This document shows, one piece after another, positions 54,901 through 64,000 of a DNA stretch of 64,000 nucleotides. The translations under genes were made by a program, and so were the position numbers. The DNA comes from Posidonia oceanica (lineage: Eukaryota > Streptophyta > Magnoliopsida > Alismatales > Posidoniaceae). Location of the stretch: the NCBI GenBank assembly GCA_037176725.1, contig JAZBRS010000049.1:35270001-35334000 (forward strand). Reading direction: 5' to 3'. Position 1 is the first letter of the stretch, and each line of letters opens with the position of its first letter. The notes beneath the pieces were generated by a model that saw only the letters and a program-made list of their open reading frames with translations, was not told the DNA's origin and searched no databases.

Positions 54901-55930
54901 ATCTCGTGCTCCCTAGTACGTCCATGCCACAACAACAAATACATATCACATTTCCCTGTCGTGGGCCTTGAAAGGCCTAAACCTTCTAACTGCAGCATCT
55001 TCCCTTCCTCAGCCATGGCCTACCACCTTCCACCCTTCACGTCGGTTGTCCACCTTGAGGCACTCTGTCCCTCGATAAGTTTGCTCCAACAAATCATGTT
55101 CCTTACATTCTCACTCACGTTCCCAACGTCAATCTCACTCCATTCTCTCCATTTAATTTGTTTGAGAAAATATAGTGGTTGGATATCAATATGGTTATTA
55201 CTCTTTTTATCATCATCGTCAATATATGCATTTACTATAATTAATTTCTTTTTGGCCTTAGAAATGTTAGGCCGCAAATGCTGCGTAATCATTTTCTTTG
55301 TCTCCTGGTAAACTCACATCTCTCCTTAAGACATTTGGTATTTGCTTAATTGGTGGTTGTGTTCCACTGGTTTAGAGGGTGCAAGTGTGGTTTGGCACTT
55401 TATTGTGCTTTATGTAACTGTGCTGGTTCTAGTTAGTGGCTGCATGCTTATTATGCTTCCTGTGGTTGCATGCTTAATATGCTCTCTATAGTTGCTATAA
55501 ACAAATTATCTGAATAGGCAAAATCTAGCAGTCTGCCAAGGTGGCTTCAAATCTAGGATTCCGAATTTGAATCACAGTAACTAGCATTGTGAGCATTCTA
55601 AGGAATCAATACCCTTCTACTAATTTAAATAGGTGCCTTTAAAGAGACATTACTTTTTGTTAATTGTCATTATATTCTTTATTACTCCATATCCCTGAAA
55701 ATGATTGATAATGAGACATTGTCAATTTTATTGGTATATTACCATCTGGCTTTTACTGGCAATTCACGTTGTCATACCACAGTGTGGATTTTTGCTTCTC
55801 TTTAGTCTATTGCCCGTGGAAGCACTCTTTGTTAGTAAGAAATGAACAATTCTGTGCATAGTTTTGTCAGGTACCTGATCTTCAGTCCGAGTTTCATGCA
55901 GCAGGAGGATATTCTGCTTCAACTACAGAG
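45994..55930 (+). CDS. TOM20: Mitochondrial import receptor subunit TOM20, exons 1-5 (3' end outside window)
   Basis: The plant TOM20 receptor sits in the outer mitochondrial membrane and binds presequences of imported proteins through TPR helices; it is anchored by a C-terminal membrane segment. Visible exons: 45994-46092 ([20 protein letters not shown]...), 46323-46401 ([20 protein letters not shown]...), 46534-46703 ([20 protein letters not shown], then [13 protein letters not shown]), 46789-46836 ([16 protein letters not shown]) and 55871-55930 ([20 protein letters not shown]). Reading frames join correctly (lengths 99, 79, 170, 48, 60), giving 152 codons of the usual 190-210. The basic, Gly-rich linker and membrane anchor are missing and must lie beyond 64000. 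Intron 1 has a GC donor (GAG then GCAAGC). No stops or frameshifts in the exons, so the gene looks functional. Introns 4 and 5 are greatly enlarged by transposons. Confidence 0.92.
46837..47665 (+). other. TOM20 intron 4, first part
   Basis: Non-coding AT-rich intron DNA, with a short (CAAC/CGAC)n run near 47262-47285. The ORF at 47159-47557 has no recognisable motif. A GTTGCCGACACCTTT-containing phrase at 47613-47665 recurs at 49575-49600, just beyond the repeat pair below. Confidence 0.5.
47666..49529 (+). mobile_element. Possible small non-autonomous LTR element in TOM20 intron 4
   Basis: Two direct repeats: 47666-48058 (TGTTGGGATAGG to TATTCCGACA) and 49308-49529 (5' truncated, ending ATACTCCAACA). 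They share GAGAGAATCTATT(A/G)TAGA, ACCTCTCAAAGGAGGTA, GAGTATAAATA and CACGAGATTCGAGACATA-like words. The 1.25 kb between them has no ORF with recognisable domains. Best read as a TRIM- or LARD-like element with a deleted 3' LTR start. No clear target duplication. Confidence 0.5.
49530..50190. other. TOM20 intron 4, between LTR-like element and TTA-flanked transposon
   Basis: No gene or repeat of note beyond the GTTGCTGACACCTTT phrase near 49580. Confidence 0.4.
50191..51508. mobile_element. TTA-flanked DNA transposon (PIF/Harbinger-like, non-autonomous) carrying a host gene fragment
   Basis: Ends AGGTGCGTTTGGA and (reverse complement of right end) GGATGCGTTTGGA form a terminal inverted repeat. 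TTA flanks both sides (50188-50190, 51509-51511), the target type of PIF/Harbinger elements. No transposase. The interior holds a captured PBRP-like coding fragment and, at 50465-50660, a stretch rich in CGACA/GTGTCG words that may be a separate small hAT-type element. Confidence 0.6.
50640..51046 (+). pseudogene. Captured fragment of a plant-specific TFIIB-related protein (PBRP) gene
   Basis: The ORF contains [51 protein letters not shown] and [15 protein letters not shown] then [17 protein letters not shown]. This is the first cyclin-like fold of plant PBRP, a TFIIB-related factor first described at the plastid envelope. The match ends after CEA, where the gene has a Gln: here it is TAG, a few bases are missing, and then DFAG follows with TTTGCAG directly before GTGATGAG. 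That looks like the original exon end and splice donor, so the fragment came from genomic DNA, not cDNA. The N-terminal zinc ribbon and the second repeat are absent. Not expected to be functional. Identification is from memory of conserved phrases. Confidence 0.72.
51509..55870. other. TOM20 intron 4, last 4.4 kb, no feature supported
   Basis: AT-rich intron sequence with short ORFs on both strands (for example 52209-52403, 54347-54646, 54862-55311), none with a domain I recognise. Parts near 54560-55290 have a coding-like base rhythm and may be a very old retroelement remnant, but no motif could be assigned. The acceptor before exon 5 is TTTTGTCAG. Confidence 0.4.
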
Positions 55931-56569
55931 GTAAGATGCACGTCTTACTGTTTTGTTTATGTTCTATCAACTCTTATTTTCCTCAAAAACTTGCTTTGTT
56001 ATTTTGATTAGAAGTTTTTTCTCTTCCATTTGGCCTGCTTCACATATGAGACAATGTGTTATAAACTGATTGGCTAAAACTTTGACGACTTCCATTCAAG
56101 TAGTGGGAAGCCTACGTTTACACTCTTTTTATTAGATGTTTTTTGTGGCTAATTTTTATTCCGTGTGTTATAAGACGTATTGTCTAATGCATCTCGCTCT
56201 TTGAATTCAAGTGGTATTTAGATTCTTTGGGCGTTGCCTGCATCAAGTTTCCAACCTAAATGTTTTAGATGTTATTGCAAGTAGCCGTCACTGATTCTCC
56301 TTGACGAAGGTCTCACCATGCTGTAGTAGTTTTATGGATGGCGCCGTTGTTGTGGACAATAGGGGAAGGAGGAAGATTGAAGGAGGAGAGAATGCAGAGA
56401 AAGTGAAAGTGGAGCAAGGGTTTTTCGAAACTACCGTTGCTGATTTTTAGGAGGCATTTAATAGCTATTATGGAGGCTAGGGGAATCGTGGGTGGTGTTA
56501 CCTAAAATGGTGGGATTTTCGAAATTACTGTAAATCACTTCTTTTTAAATCTTAAACCATAATTACTAC
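55931..56569. other. Start of TOM20 intron 5
   Basis: Donor GTAAGATG follows exon 5. No further TOM20 exon was found before the copia element or after it, so the C-terminal exon lies outside the window. Confidence 0.45.
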
Positions 56570-56718
56570 TGCTAGAGAGTTTATATTATGTACTACGACT
56601 GTAGTGGGTAATCGGATTATTGGATATCCATCTAGTCTAGGTTTTCAGTCATACCCTATATATATGTAACTATAGTCTCAAAATAAACATAGATTCTTTT
56701 TCTCTTTTACTTTCTACA
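56570..56718 (+). repeat. 5' LTR of the copia element (about 149 bp)
   Basis: The end is firm: CTTTCTACA at 56718 directly before the primer site. The start (TGCTAGAGAG at 56570) is an estimate. It contains CCCTATATATATGTAAC (promoter- or R-like) and AATAAACATAG, a polyadenylation-like signal. Confidence 0.5.
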
Positions 56719-56732
56719 TGGTATAAGAGCAC
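56719..56732 (+). other. Primer-binding site of the copia element (tRNA-Met type)
   Basis: TGGTATAAGAGCAC, close to the common TGGTATCAGAGC complement of initiator tRNA-Met, directly after the LTR. Confidence 0.75.
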
Positions 56733-57329
56733 AGGGACAAACCTTAGTCGTCACCCCACCCCTCCCCTGCCGTCGGCTCTCTTTTTTTTTTTCTCCTCTC
56801 CAGTGTCTCCTTCCACGTCTCCGGCATGAGCACAGCTGCTGGCCCCTCTCTCCTGCACCCTCCAGCACTGCTGGTAGCCTTCCCAGGCCTCTCCAGCACC
56901 GTCGGTAGTCTCCCAGCTCCCCTCTAGCGCCGTCGGTAGCCTCCAGTCTCTCCTCCGGCGCCACCAGCAGCACAGGAGCACCCCTCTAGGGGTGCCGACA
57001 GTCCCAACGGGGCTGTCTAGTCCCGCCGGCTAACTAGAACAACCACTTTCAGAGAGCCGCCGCTGTCGGTAGGGTCTTCCAGACCCTTTAGGTCCGTCGG
57101 TGGTTTTTCCTCCGGCCATGTTTTAGGCCTTCTATCAGTTAACAATCCTTGTTTGTGTGTGGATACATGATATCCACATGTGTTTATGCCTCCAGGCTGT
57201 GTGGTTGTGTTATCGAACTGCGGTTGTATGTTTTATTCGGCCTTTCCACAACAAATCAGTCATCCTTCTCTATCGACTGTGACAAATCAGACCATATTCC
57301 ATGACGGCACGTGAATCCTTGGTGAAGAA
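56733..57329. other. Leader of the copia element, GC-rich
   Basis: Rich in CTCCAGC(A/G)CCGTCGGTAG-like phrases repeated several times (56870-57080). The long minus-strand ORFs are shadows of this repetition. The gag start is not certain. Confidence 0.4.
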
Positions 57330-58049
57330 TCTTAGTGGGACTTCTGAAAAAAATAGATGGCAAGAATTATCTTCTTTGGGTGCAAAGCTTTGAAACTTTT
57401 ATTGCAGCCCATCGCAAGATGAGTCATCTTATAAGGCCTCCTTCCGATAGCAAAGATGCAACATATGATGACTGCTTTATGAATGATGTCGCTATTGTAT
57501 CTTGGTTGGTAAATGGTATGGAGTCTACAATTGCAAGAGGCGTCAATGATGTTGCGGCCGGCGAAGAAGATCTGGGATATGTTACGTCTTACATATGGTC
57601 ACGAAAACATCTCCCGAGTCTTCGAAGTGTACAAACAGTTCACTTTACGGCAAGGTGATCGTTCAGTTCAGGAGTATTTTACACTTTTGCGGGCTTTTCT
57701 TAATGAGCTTGAGATCTACCAATCTTTGACTGCTGATATTACTCAGATGAAGCAGTACTTTGAAGAGCTGGCTGTGGCGATCTACCTTTTCAGTTTGAGT
57801 TTAGATCTCAGCTCTCAGATCAGTAGATAGATTTTAGGGACTGACTGATCTACAGTCTACTTTTACCAGAGTCTTACGTATTTCCACTGCCACACCTTCT
57901 CTAGTGTCTGATCAGTCAGCCATGGCAGCTACTCGTGGTCGAGGGCGTGGTCGTTCCCACAGGAGTGGTCATGGCCGTACAGACAGTGGAGGACGTCCTC
58001 GTTGCATTCACTGTGGACAAACAAGTCATCGGGTCGACAGATATTGAGA
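57330..58049 (+). pseudogene. Gag of the copia element with zinc knuckle (broken)
   Basis: KIDGKNYLLWVQSFETFIAA and the following LIRPPSDSKDATYDDCF are the typical copia Gag start. After a frame change near 57560 it continues WDMLRLTYGHENISRVFEVY, then FTLRQGDRSVQEYFTLLRAF. An Arg/Gly-rich stretch leads to CIHCGQTSHRVDRY, a CCHC knuckle whose last Cys is Tyr. Stops lie at about 57828, 57847 and 58046. Confidence 0.85.
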
Positions 58050-58219
58050 TCTGATTGGTCGACCTTCGACATCTCGTATTACTACCGAGTTTACACCCAC
58101 TACTTCCACTAGCGACGAGCAGATAGTTACCATCTCTCAGACTGACTATGAGCAGTTCTTATAGTTAAAAGTCACTGACTCCGCAGTCACTGTCTTCTAT
58201 CCTACTTCCATAGGTACTA

Positions 58220-60176
58220 GTGCTCTCCTCGCATCCAGGAATTCCATCTGTATCATTGATTTCGGTGCCTCTTTTCATATGTCAGTTACAAAAAATCTTT
58301 TTACACGCTTGTCTCAGCTTTCTGATATTCGCTCAGTGGCCATCGTTGATGATCGATCTTGTTCTGTTACTGGAGAACGGATTGTGCAGGCCTCTTTACA
58401 GCTTTCACTAGAAAAAGTCTTATATGTACCTGAATTCCTGTTAATTTCCTTTCCATTAGTGCTATTACGAAATAATTACTTTGTTATGTAACCTTCTTTC
58501 TTTCTCGCTGCATGTTTCAGGATTTGTGGACGGAGAGGAGGATTGGTTTGAACCGTGAACGAGGCAATGGCGTGTACTTACTGGTCAGTGATGATATACC
58601 ACGAGGATTAGCGTCTGTGGCGTCCACCTCTGACTGTTTTGTGGTACTATCGGTTAGGTCATCCATCCCACCAGAAGTTGCAGTAGGCCTTGTCTTGGAT
58701 CTGTCTCTCCTTTTGATTGTGAGTCTTGTCAATTGGGTAAGCACTATCGTGCTTCCTTTAGGCATTTTTGTCTTGTGTTAAGTTCAACCTTGTTTGAGTT
58801 AGTCTATTGTGATATCTGAGTCCTGTCAGAGTTCTGTCTGTGTCTGGTCATCACTATTACATTGTTTTTATTGATGATCTCTCACGAGTGTCTTAGGTAT
58901 ACTTGTTTAAAGATCGTGGTCATATTTATGATGTACTCAAATCTTTTATTATAGAAATAAAGAATCAATTTGATGTTACTTCAAAATGTTTGCACACTGA
59001 TAATGCTCTTGAATTTGTCCAATCCAGGGTTGAGTCTTATTATGCATCCTTAGGTATTGTACATCAAACTGCATGTCCTCACACCTCTCAACAAAATAGG
59101 ATTGTTGAGTGCAAACATAGACATATCTTAGATGTTACTCGCACCATCATGACACACATGCAGGTTCCAAGCACCTTTGGTCCGATGCTGTCCTCACTGC
59201 TACCTATCTTATAAATAGGATGTCCTCTACTCCTTTAGGAGGTGAGGTCCCGTTTCGGCATCTTAAGTTAGACACTAATTTGTTTACTTTAACCCATCGT
59301 GTTTTTGGGTGTCTTACTTTTATTCAGGATCTGTCTCATGTCTCATGGACTTGATAAATTATCTTCTATATCAATCAAGTGTATTTTTGTTGGTTATTCT
59401 CGAACTTAAAGGGGTTACTAGTGTTTCCATTCTCTCACCAAACGATATTTTGTGTTTGTTGATGTCATTTTTTTTAGTCCCAAAGTTATTCAGATAGTTT
59501 TACACCCGATGTCGAGTGTCTTCCTCTTCCGTCCATTGTTGAGCCACCTGCCACTGGCTACAGGACCCTCCTACTATCAGCAAGGAGTTTTCTCGTCCTT
59601 TGCCGGTATATCGTCACCGTCAGCCAACTCAAGAGCCTCCAATGACCGAACCATACTCCGCGAATGCAAATCCATCCTCAAATGATTCTGATATTCCCAT
59701 TGCACTTCGAAAAGATACTCATTTTTCCATTGCTTATCCGATATCCCATTTTGTTTCTTATGACTCTCTTTACCCTCGTTTCTGTAGTTTTTCCTTGTCT
59801 ATCTTTTCTGAGTCTGTTCCCAGGAATCACAAGAGGTACTATTACTTCCTCAGTGGAAGACAGCTATGGATAAGGAGATAGCTGCACTAACAGTTCATGG
59901 CATTTGGGAGTTGGTGACCCGTTTTATCGAAGCCACCATAGTCACCTGTTGATGGATATACACAGTCAAGTACAAGGCAGACGACACCGTCGATAGATAC
60001 AAAGTCCATTTGGTTGCTCAAGGATTCACTCAGATATATGGTATTGACTATGAGAAGATTTTTTCCCCTGTTGTCCGTCTCAACTTCATCCGAGTTATTC
60101 TGTCCATTGCCGTAAACAATGCTTGGGAGATGTGTCAGTTGGATGTCAAGAATGCATTCTTATACGGTGATCATGA
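58220..60176 (+). pseudogene. Pol of the copia element: protease, integrase, start of reverse transcriptase (broken)
   Basis: The protease site reads IDFGASFHM (normally DSGA) at about 58255. The pre-integrase part has RERGNGVYLLVSDD and traces of HPSHQKLQ in another frame. The integrase core includes HYYIVFIDDLSR, the second Asp in HTDNALEF (58995) and the Glu region HTSQQNRIVECKHR (59080-59120). FVGYSRT lies at about 59390. The RT starts with AMDKEIAALTVHGIWELV (about 59865) and continues [20 protein letters not shown] and [13 protein letters not shown] (catalytic Asp, about 60140-60170), then is cut before the second RT motif. Many frameshifts and stops. Confidence 0.85.
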
Positions 60177-61215
60177 TTACGAACATCGGCCCGTGTTGGC
60201 GACATGTCGCTGACACGCGTCGGAAATGCAAAATGGGGAAACGACATTAAGGAGAAAATCGGTGAATGCTGGATCTCGGTGTAGATTTCGGTCCTGAGTC
60301 GACCGAGTCGACCGACATCGTGTTTTTACAACAGGAAAAACGCGTGTCGACCGACATTTGCATTTACAGTACCGACACGGGCGGAAATCACAGAGCTTCT
60401 CTTCCAAGCTGCATTTCTCTTTCCGAGCTGCACTTCTCTTCCTCCTGCTGAGGTGCTGAAGCTTCCTTCTGCATCTTCTCAAGCTTCAAGATTTTCTCAA
60501 GCTTTTCTCTCTCTTTTACACGGGTTTTCATTTTCCTGGTAAGATCTTCTTTTCATTTCTCAAGTTTTTTCATCTTTTCTTCTCAGGTTTGGTTAGATCT
60601 TCTCATCTTCTTTTCTTTTCATTTCTATTCTTCTTTAAGGATTTTCTCTAAGATAAATAGATAATATACTTAGATCTCTTGAATTTACAGCAATTTCCAT
60701 GTTTTTTTTTTTGGCTTTGGTTTTCATGTAGATTACATATTACACTTAGATCTTAGGAATTAACACTTACATCTTTTGTTTTGATATAACTCTTAGCTAA
60801 ATTAAATAGATCTACCATAAAAACACATAGATCTTAGGCTTTTGTATATAATATTTTTATTTTTTCGTTTTTTTTTGGTATTTTAATGTTAATAACATGA
60901 TATTACATAGATCTAACCTAATAAAGGTCAAATCTAATCTAAAATTTCTATAAAATCATAAAAAATCTGTAAATAAAAAATCTGTAAAATATTTATAATT
61001 TTAATGTTAATAACATGATATTACATAGATATTACCTAATAAAGGTCAAATCTAACCTAAAATTTCTATAAAATCATAAAAAATCAGTAAATAAAAAATC
61101 TGTAAAATATTTATAATTTTAATGTTAATAACTTGATATTACATCAAGTTAATCATTGTAAAATATTTTTTTCCTATAATTAAATTCATTTAATTTTTTG
61201 TTTTCAGTCTTCACA
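60177..61215. other. 5' region of hAT transposon 2
   Basis: It begins right at the break of the copia RT. The first 200 bp are dense in CGACA/GTGTCG words (GTGTTGGCGACATGTCGCTG, GTCGACCGACA), as in subterminal transposase-binding regions. Then comes T-rich DNA with a tandem duplication. The exact terminal inverted repeat and target duplication were not resolved. Confidence 0.5.
60882..61150. repeat. 118-bp tandem duplication (2.3 copies) upstream of the hAT 2 transposase
   Basis: TTAATGTTAATAACATGATA begins copies at 60882, 61001 and (partial) 61120. Copies 1 and 2 differ by only a few bases, so the duplication is more recent than most decay around it. Confidence 0.85.
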
Positions 61216-64000
61216 ATGTCAAGTTCTGATGGATATTGATCTCAAGGTAATGGAAGTGGCAATGAGGAGAGAGTTGCTAGATCTGATGATCCAGGATGGT
61301 TGCATGGATATCCTGTCAACAACGACAGACAGAAAACAGAATGCAAATATTGTAGAAAGAGAATGATGAGTGGGTTATTACAAGATTGAAGTAATATCTT
61401 GTTGGCAGATATAGCAATGTCAGCAAGTACAAGTTATGTCCAACTCTTGTTCGTATCAGATGAGAGAGTTACTAAAGGGCACAAAATCCAAGAAAAGTGA
61501 TAGGACGAAAAGAGATGAAAGATTTAAGAGAATTTTGTTTAATGAAGAAGAGCGTGAGCCTATTGTCGTACCAGATTCAGATGATGATACGATGTATCCT
61601 TCAGATTGTCGAACTCAAGATAAGCGAGACATGTATAGGAGAGTTATAATGGAATCAAGAAATAAAGAATGGCATAAAGAGCAAATTCAAAGATTCTATC
61701 GTTCTGGAAGTATCAGGGGAAGTGGCAGTGCATAAAAGATAAGGGAAAAGGCATTGCAGGAATGTTTAGAACGTAAAGTCAAATGTATGACAGTTCAGAT
61801 TTAGCAACATGTAGAATTGAAAAGTCAAAGCAGAAGACTATCAAGGGCATGTTTGGAAATGCTAGAAAGAAAGTTGGCCAAGTTGTGGTCAAATATATGT
61901 TTTTCAATGCTATTTCGGCAAATACTACAAAGAGACCGTATCTACAACATATGCTTGATGTAGCGGTCAAAGAAGGTACGAGAGTAAAAACACCAACTGA
62001 ATATGAGATAATGAACGAGTATCTCAAATCAGAGAAGGAAGAGTTAGAAAGCTACATTGAAAGTTTGAAACGACAATGGCCAGAATATGGGGTCACTATT
62101 ATGTGGGATGGTTGGACAAGTACCACCAGAAAACAAATCATCAACTTCATGGTTTACTGTGATGACTGCACAATTTTTTTAAAGTTTATTGATGCTTCTG
62201 ATGTTATCAGAGATCATAGATACCTTTATAAGCAAATTCTGGAAGTCATTAAGCAAGTGGGATCATCAAATGTGGTTCAGATTGTCACCGTTAATGGCAG
62301 TAACTTCAAAAAGGTCGGTGAAAAAATAATGTCTAAGTATCTTATCTATTGGACACCATGTGCTGCTCATTGTATTGATCTCATATTTAAGGACTTTGGG
62401 AAGACAAAGTTGGTGGAGAAGACTGTTAGAGAAGTAAAGGTTGTAACAAACTTCATTTACAACCACTCCTACCTATTGGTCTTTATGAGATCACCTCAGT
62501 GTTGTAGTGGTGACTTGATTCGACCTGGAGTTACTCGATTTGTCACAAATTATATTGCTCTCCAATCAATGATTGATAAAAGAAATGGATTAAAGTACAT
62601 GTTTAATTCACAAGTATGGTATAAATATCATGAGAGTGATACTGCAATTGGTCGGAGAATAAATGTTATAATTAATAGTCAGTCTCCTTGGAAGGACGTT
62701 CGAAAGTCTTTTTGGGAGGACACTCGAAAGGTAGTGAACATAATGAAGTTGGTTTCAAAGATTCTTCGCTTGGTGGATGGTGATAAGAAGCCTACAATGG
62801 GTTTCTTGTACGAAGCAATGAAGTTGATGAAAAATGCTACGAAAGATGCAGTATACAGATTTTTAAAGGGATACTTGAAAATTCGAAGGCAGATAGTCCA
62901 ACATGCTTCTTCACTCTTTGCATGAAGCTGGTTAGTAGTTTAATATATAGATTTATATTTGTCGTAATTATGTTTACATTAAAATTAGTTGCTTAATGAT
63001 TTTTTTTGTCATTGTAGCATACTACCTGAACCTGCAGTTCCAATATGATCATGAACTCGGGAATTGTACAGATTTATTATCTTCCATGAGATTGGTGATA
63101 AAGAAATTGGAACCAAATGTGGATATTCAAATACGGGCCATGAATGAAATTAAATACTTTAGGAACCAAATATTCGGATTTGGAGATCCTCAAGCGATTC
63201 GTGGTCGTGCTTTGATGACTCCAAGTAAGGATTTGAATATTATTTATTTTAGTTCATAACATTACATCATAATATGCGTAATAAATTAATAATCTAATAT
63301 CCTATTTCCGGTGAATGGTGGATGCTAAATGGAACAGAAGCTCCAAATTTGAGAAAAATTGAAATAAAGATTTTATCTCAAACTGCCTTAGTTTCAGGAT
63401 GTGAAAGAAATTGGAGCACATTTAATCTAATCCATATAAAAAGAAGAAACAGATTGGGAACTCAAAGATTAAATGATCTTGTATTTGTGTACTATAACAT
63501 GAGGTTGAGAATGAAACATATAAGAGAGAGAGAAGATAAAGACCACTTCGATCCAATTGATTTAGCATATATATACAATGAGGACGAAGATGAGTATCCT
63601 ATACTTGACTGGTTGCAAGAAAATGGACGAGTGTGATGAAGAACAGGGTAGACCAAGCTCAAGAATTGCTACTGAAATGGACATTGATGTTGAAGAATAC
63701 ATAAGTTTATCAGAGCATTCTCGTAGTGGAACTCCAAGTTTAGGTGGTGAGACTAATACAGATGATTCCTCACAACCACCAGACGATGATGAAGGCGGTG
63801 ACAGTGGATATGCAACTCAATCTGGAATTGAAGACGTACGAGGAGAAAGTCAAAGGCCACTTAGCCCATTCACAGGAGAAGATGAATTCACACATGTCAC
63901 ACAAGATGAGCATCATGGAGTCCGACAACCATCAAGATCAGATTCTTTGCCGTATCATTATAGAAGAAAGTCTCGTGAAGACACAGTAAAAGATTCAAAT
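61216..64000 (+). pseudogene. hAT transposase 2 (BED / DUF659 / hATC type), frameshifted, running to window end
   Basis: ATG at 61216 (MSSSDGY, then TGA), then a BED-type finger remnant DPGWLHGYPVN...CKYCRKRMM. The middle contains DSDDDTMYPSD. The main ORF 61783-62925 has the DUF659 core: VTIMWDGWTSTTRKQIINFM, FLKFIDASDVIRDHRYLY, VVQIVTVNGSNFKKVG (the catalytic Asp of the usual TDNG is Val-Asn here), TPCAAHCIDLIFKDFGK and DLIRPGVTRFVTNYIALQSM. Intron 62931-63017 (GTTAGT to TTGTAG) joins HSLHEA to YYLNLQFQYD. Intron 63225-63310 has donor GTAAGG but its acceptor reads CCG instead of CAG. The dimerisation region follows (SEWWMLNG, ILSQTALVSGCERNWSTFN). After a frame change near 63625 an acidic, Ser-rich tail stays open to the window end. 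Several stops; inactive. Confidence 0.85.

Larger units (their letters stand above)
56570..60176 (+). mobile_element. Ty1/copia retrotransposon, 5' part, decayed, in TOM20 intron 5
   Basis: Order: short LTR (about 56570-56718), primer site, gag, zinc knuckle, protease, integrase, reverse transcriptase start. The gag-protease-integrase-RT order is that of Ty1/copia. It breaks off in the RT at about 60176, where hAT-related sequence begins. No 3' LTR is visible. Same orientation as TOM20. Confidence 0.8.

Noticed and set aside
54347..55311. Coding-like ORFs in TOM20 intron 4
   Set aside because: No motif of a known gene or transposon could be identified; left as unannotated intron DNA.

Overview
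The window is nuclear DNA from a flowering plant with a repeat-rich genome. The signs are several kinds of LTR retrotransposon, two degenerate hAT transposons, a tRNA-derived SINE, and one ordinary plant gene: the spliced gene for the mitochondrial import receptor TOM20. The species cannot be fixed from the sequence. About 90% of the window is mobile or repeated DNA.

Positions 1-39,821 read as one stack of LTR retrotransposons inserted into one another, seen from its right-hand side. Every right boundary is an LTR terminus. From inside to outside: element A (+, 1-8880) is a Tat/Ogre-type element with an intact 400-codon sense ORF, hypervariable tandem repeats and a 4.4-kb 3' LTR. It sits in the gag of element B (-, 8881-16613), which has a tRNA-Arg-type primer site and a 6.0-kb LTR. 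B sits in the reverse transcriptase of element C (+, 16614-32308). C is a Tat element with two RNase H domains and integrase, then three antisense plant-mobile-domain (PMD) genes, four tandem arrays and a 1.36-kb 3' LTR. C sits in the integrase zinc finger of element D (-, 32309-39204), a Del/Tekay-like element with a tRNA-Met-type primer site. D sits in the LTR of element E (-, 39205-39821), which resembles the C family. The left halves should lie left of the window.

Positions 39,822-45,993 are gene-flanking DNA. They hold a possible broken exon and a 5.4-kb decayed hAT transposon (40533-45900). The hAT contains a solo LTR of the C family, a copia-like solo LTR and a SINE. The hAT end lies about 90 bp upstream of the TOM20 start codon.

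Positions 45,994-64,000 hold TOM20. Five exons are visible (45994-55930). The last exon, with the membrane anchor, is not in the window. Intron 1 appears to use a GC donor. Intron 4 is 9 kb and contains a small TTA-flanked transposon carrying a piece of a plant TFIIB-related (PBRP) gene. The region after exon 5 holds a broken Ty1/copia element, and that in turn is interrupted by a second decayed hAT transposase gene.

The most unusual signal is structural. A family of about 28-nt inverted repeats (GTT-N-N-M-CGC, a loop of about 9 nt, GCG-K-N-N-AAC) occurs as short tandem clusters in three C-type LTRs and beside all three antisense PMD genes. The tandem arrays of elements A and C, unrelated in sequence, are also built from short inverted-repeat units. 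In the C-type LTRs the TATA box lies in the loop of a 9-bp inverted repeat.
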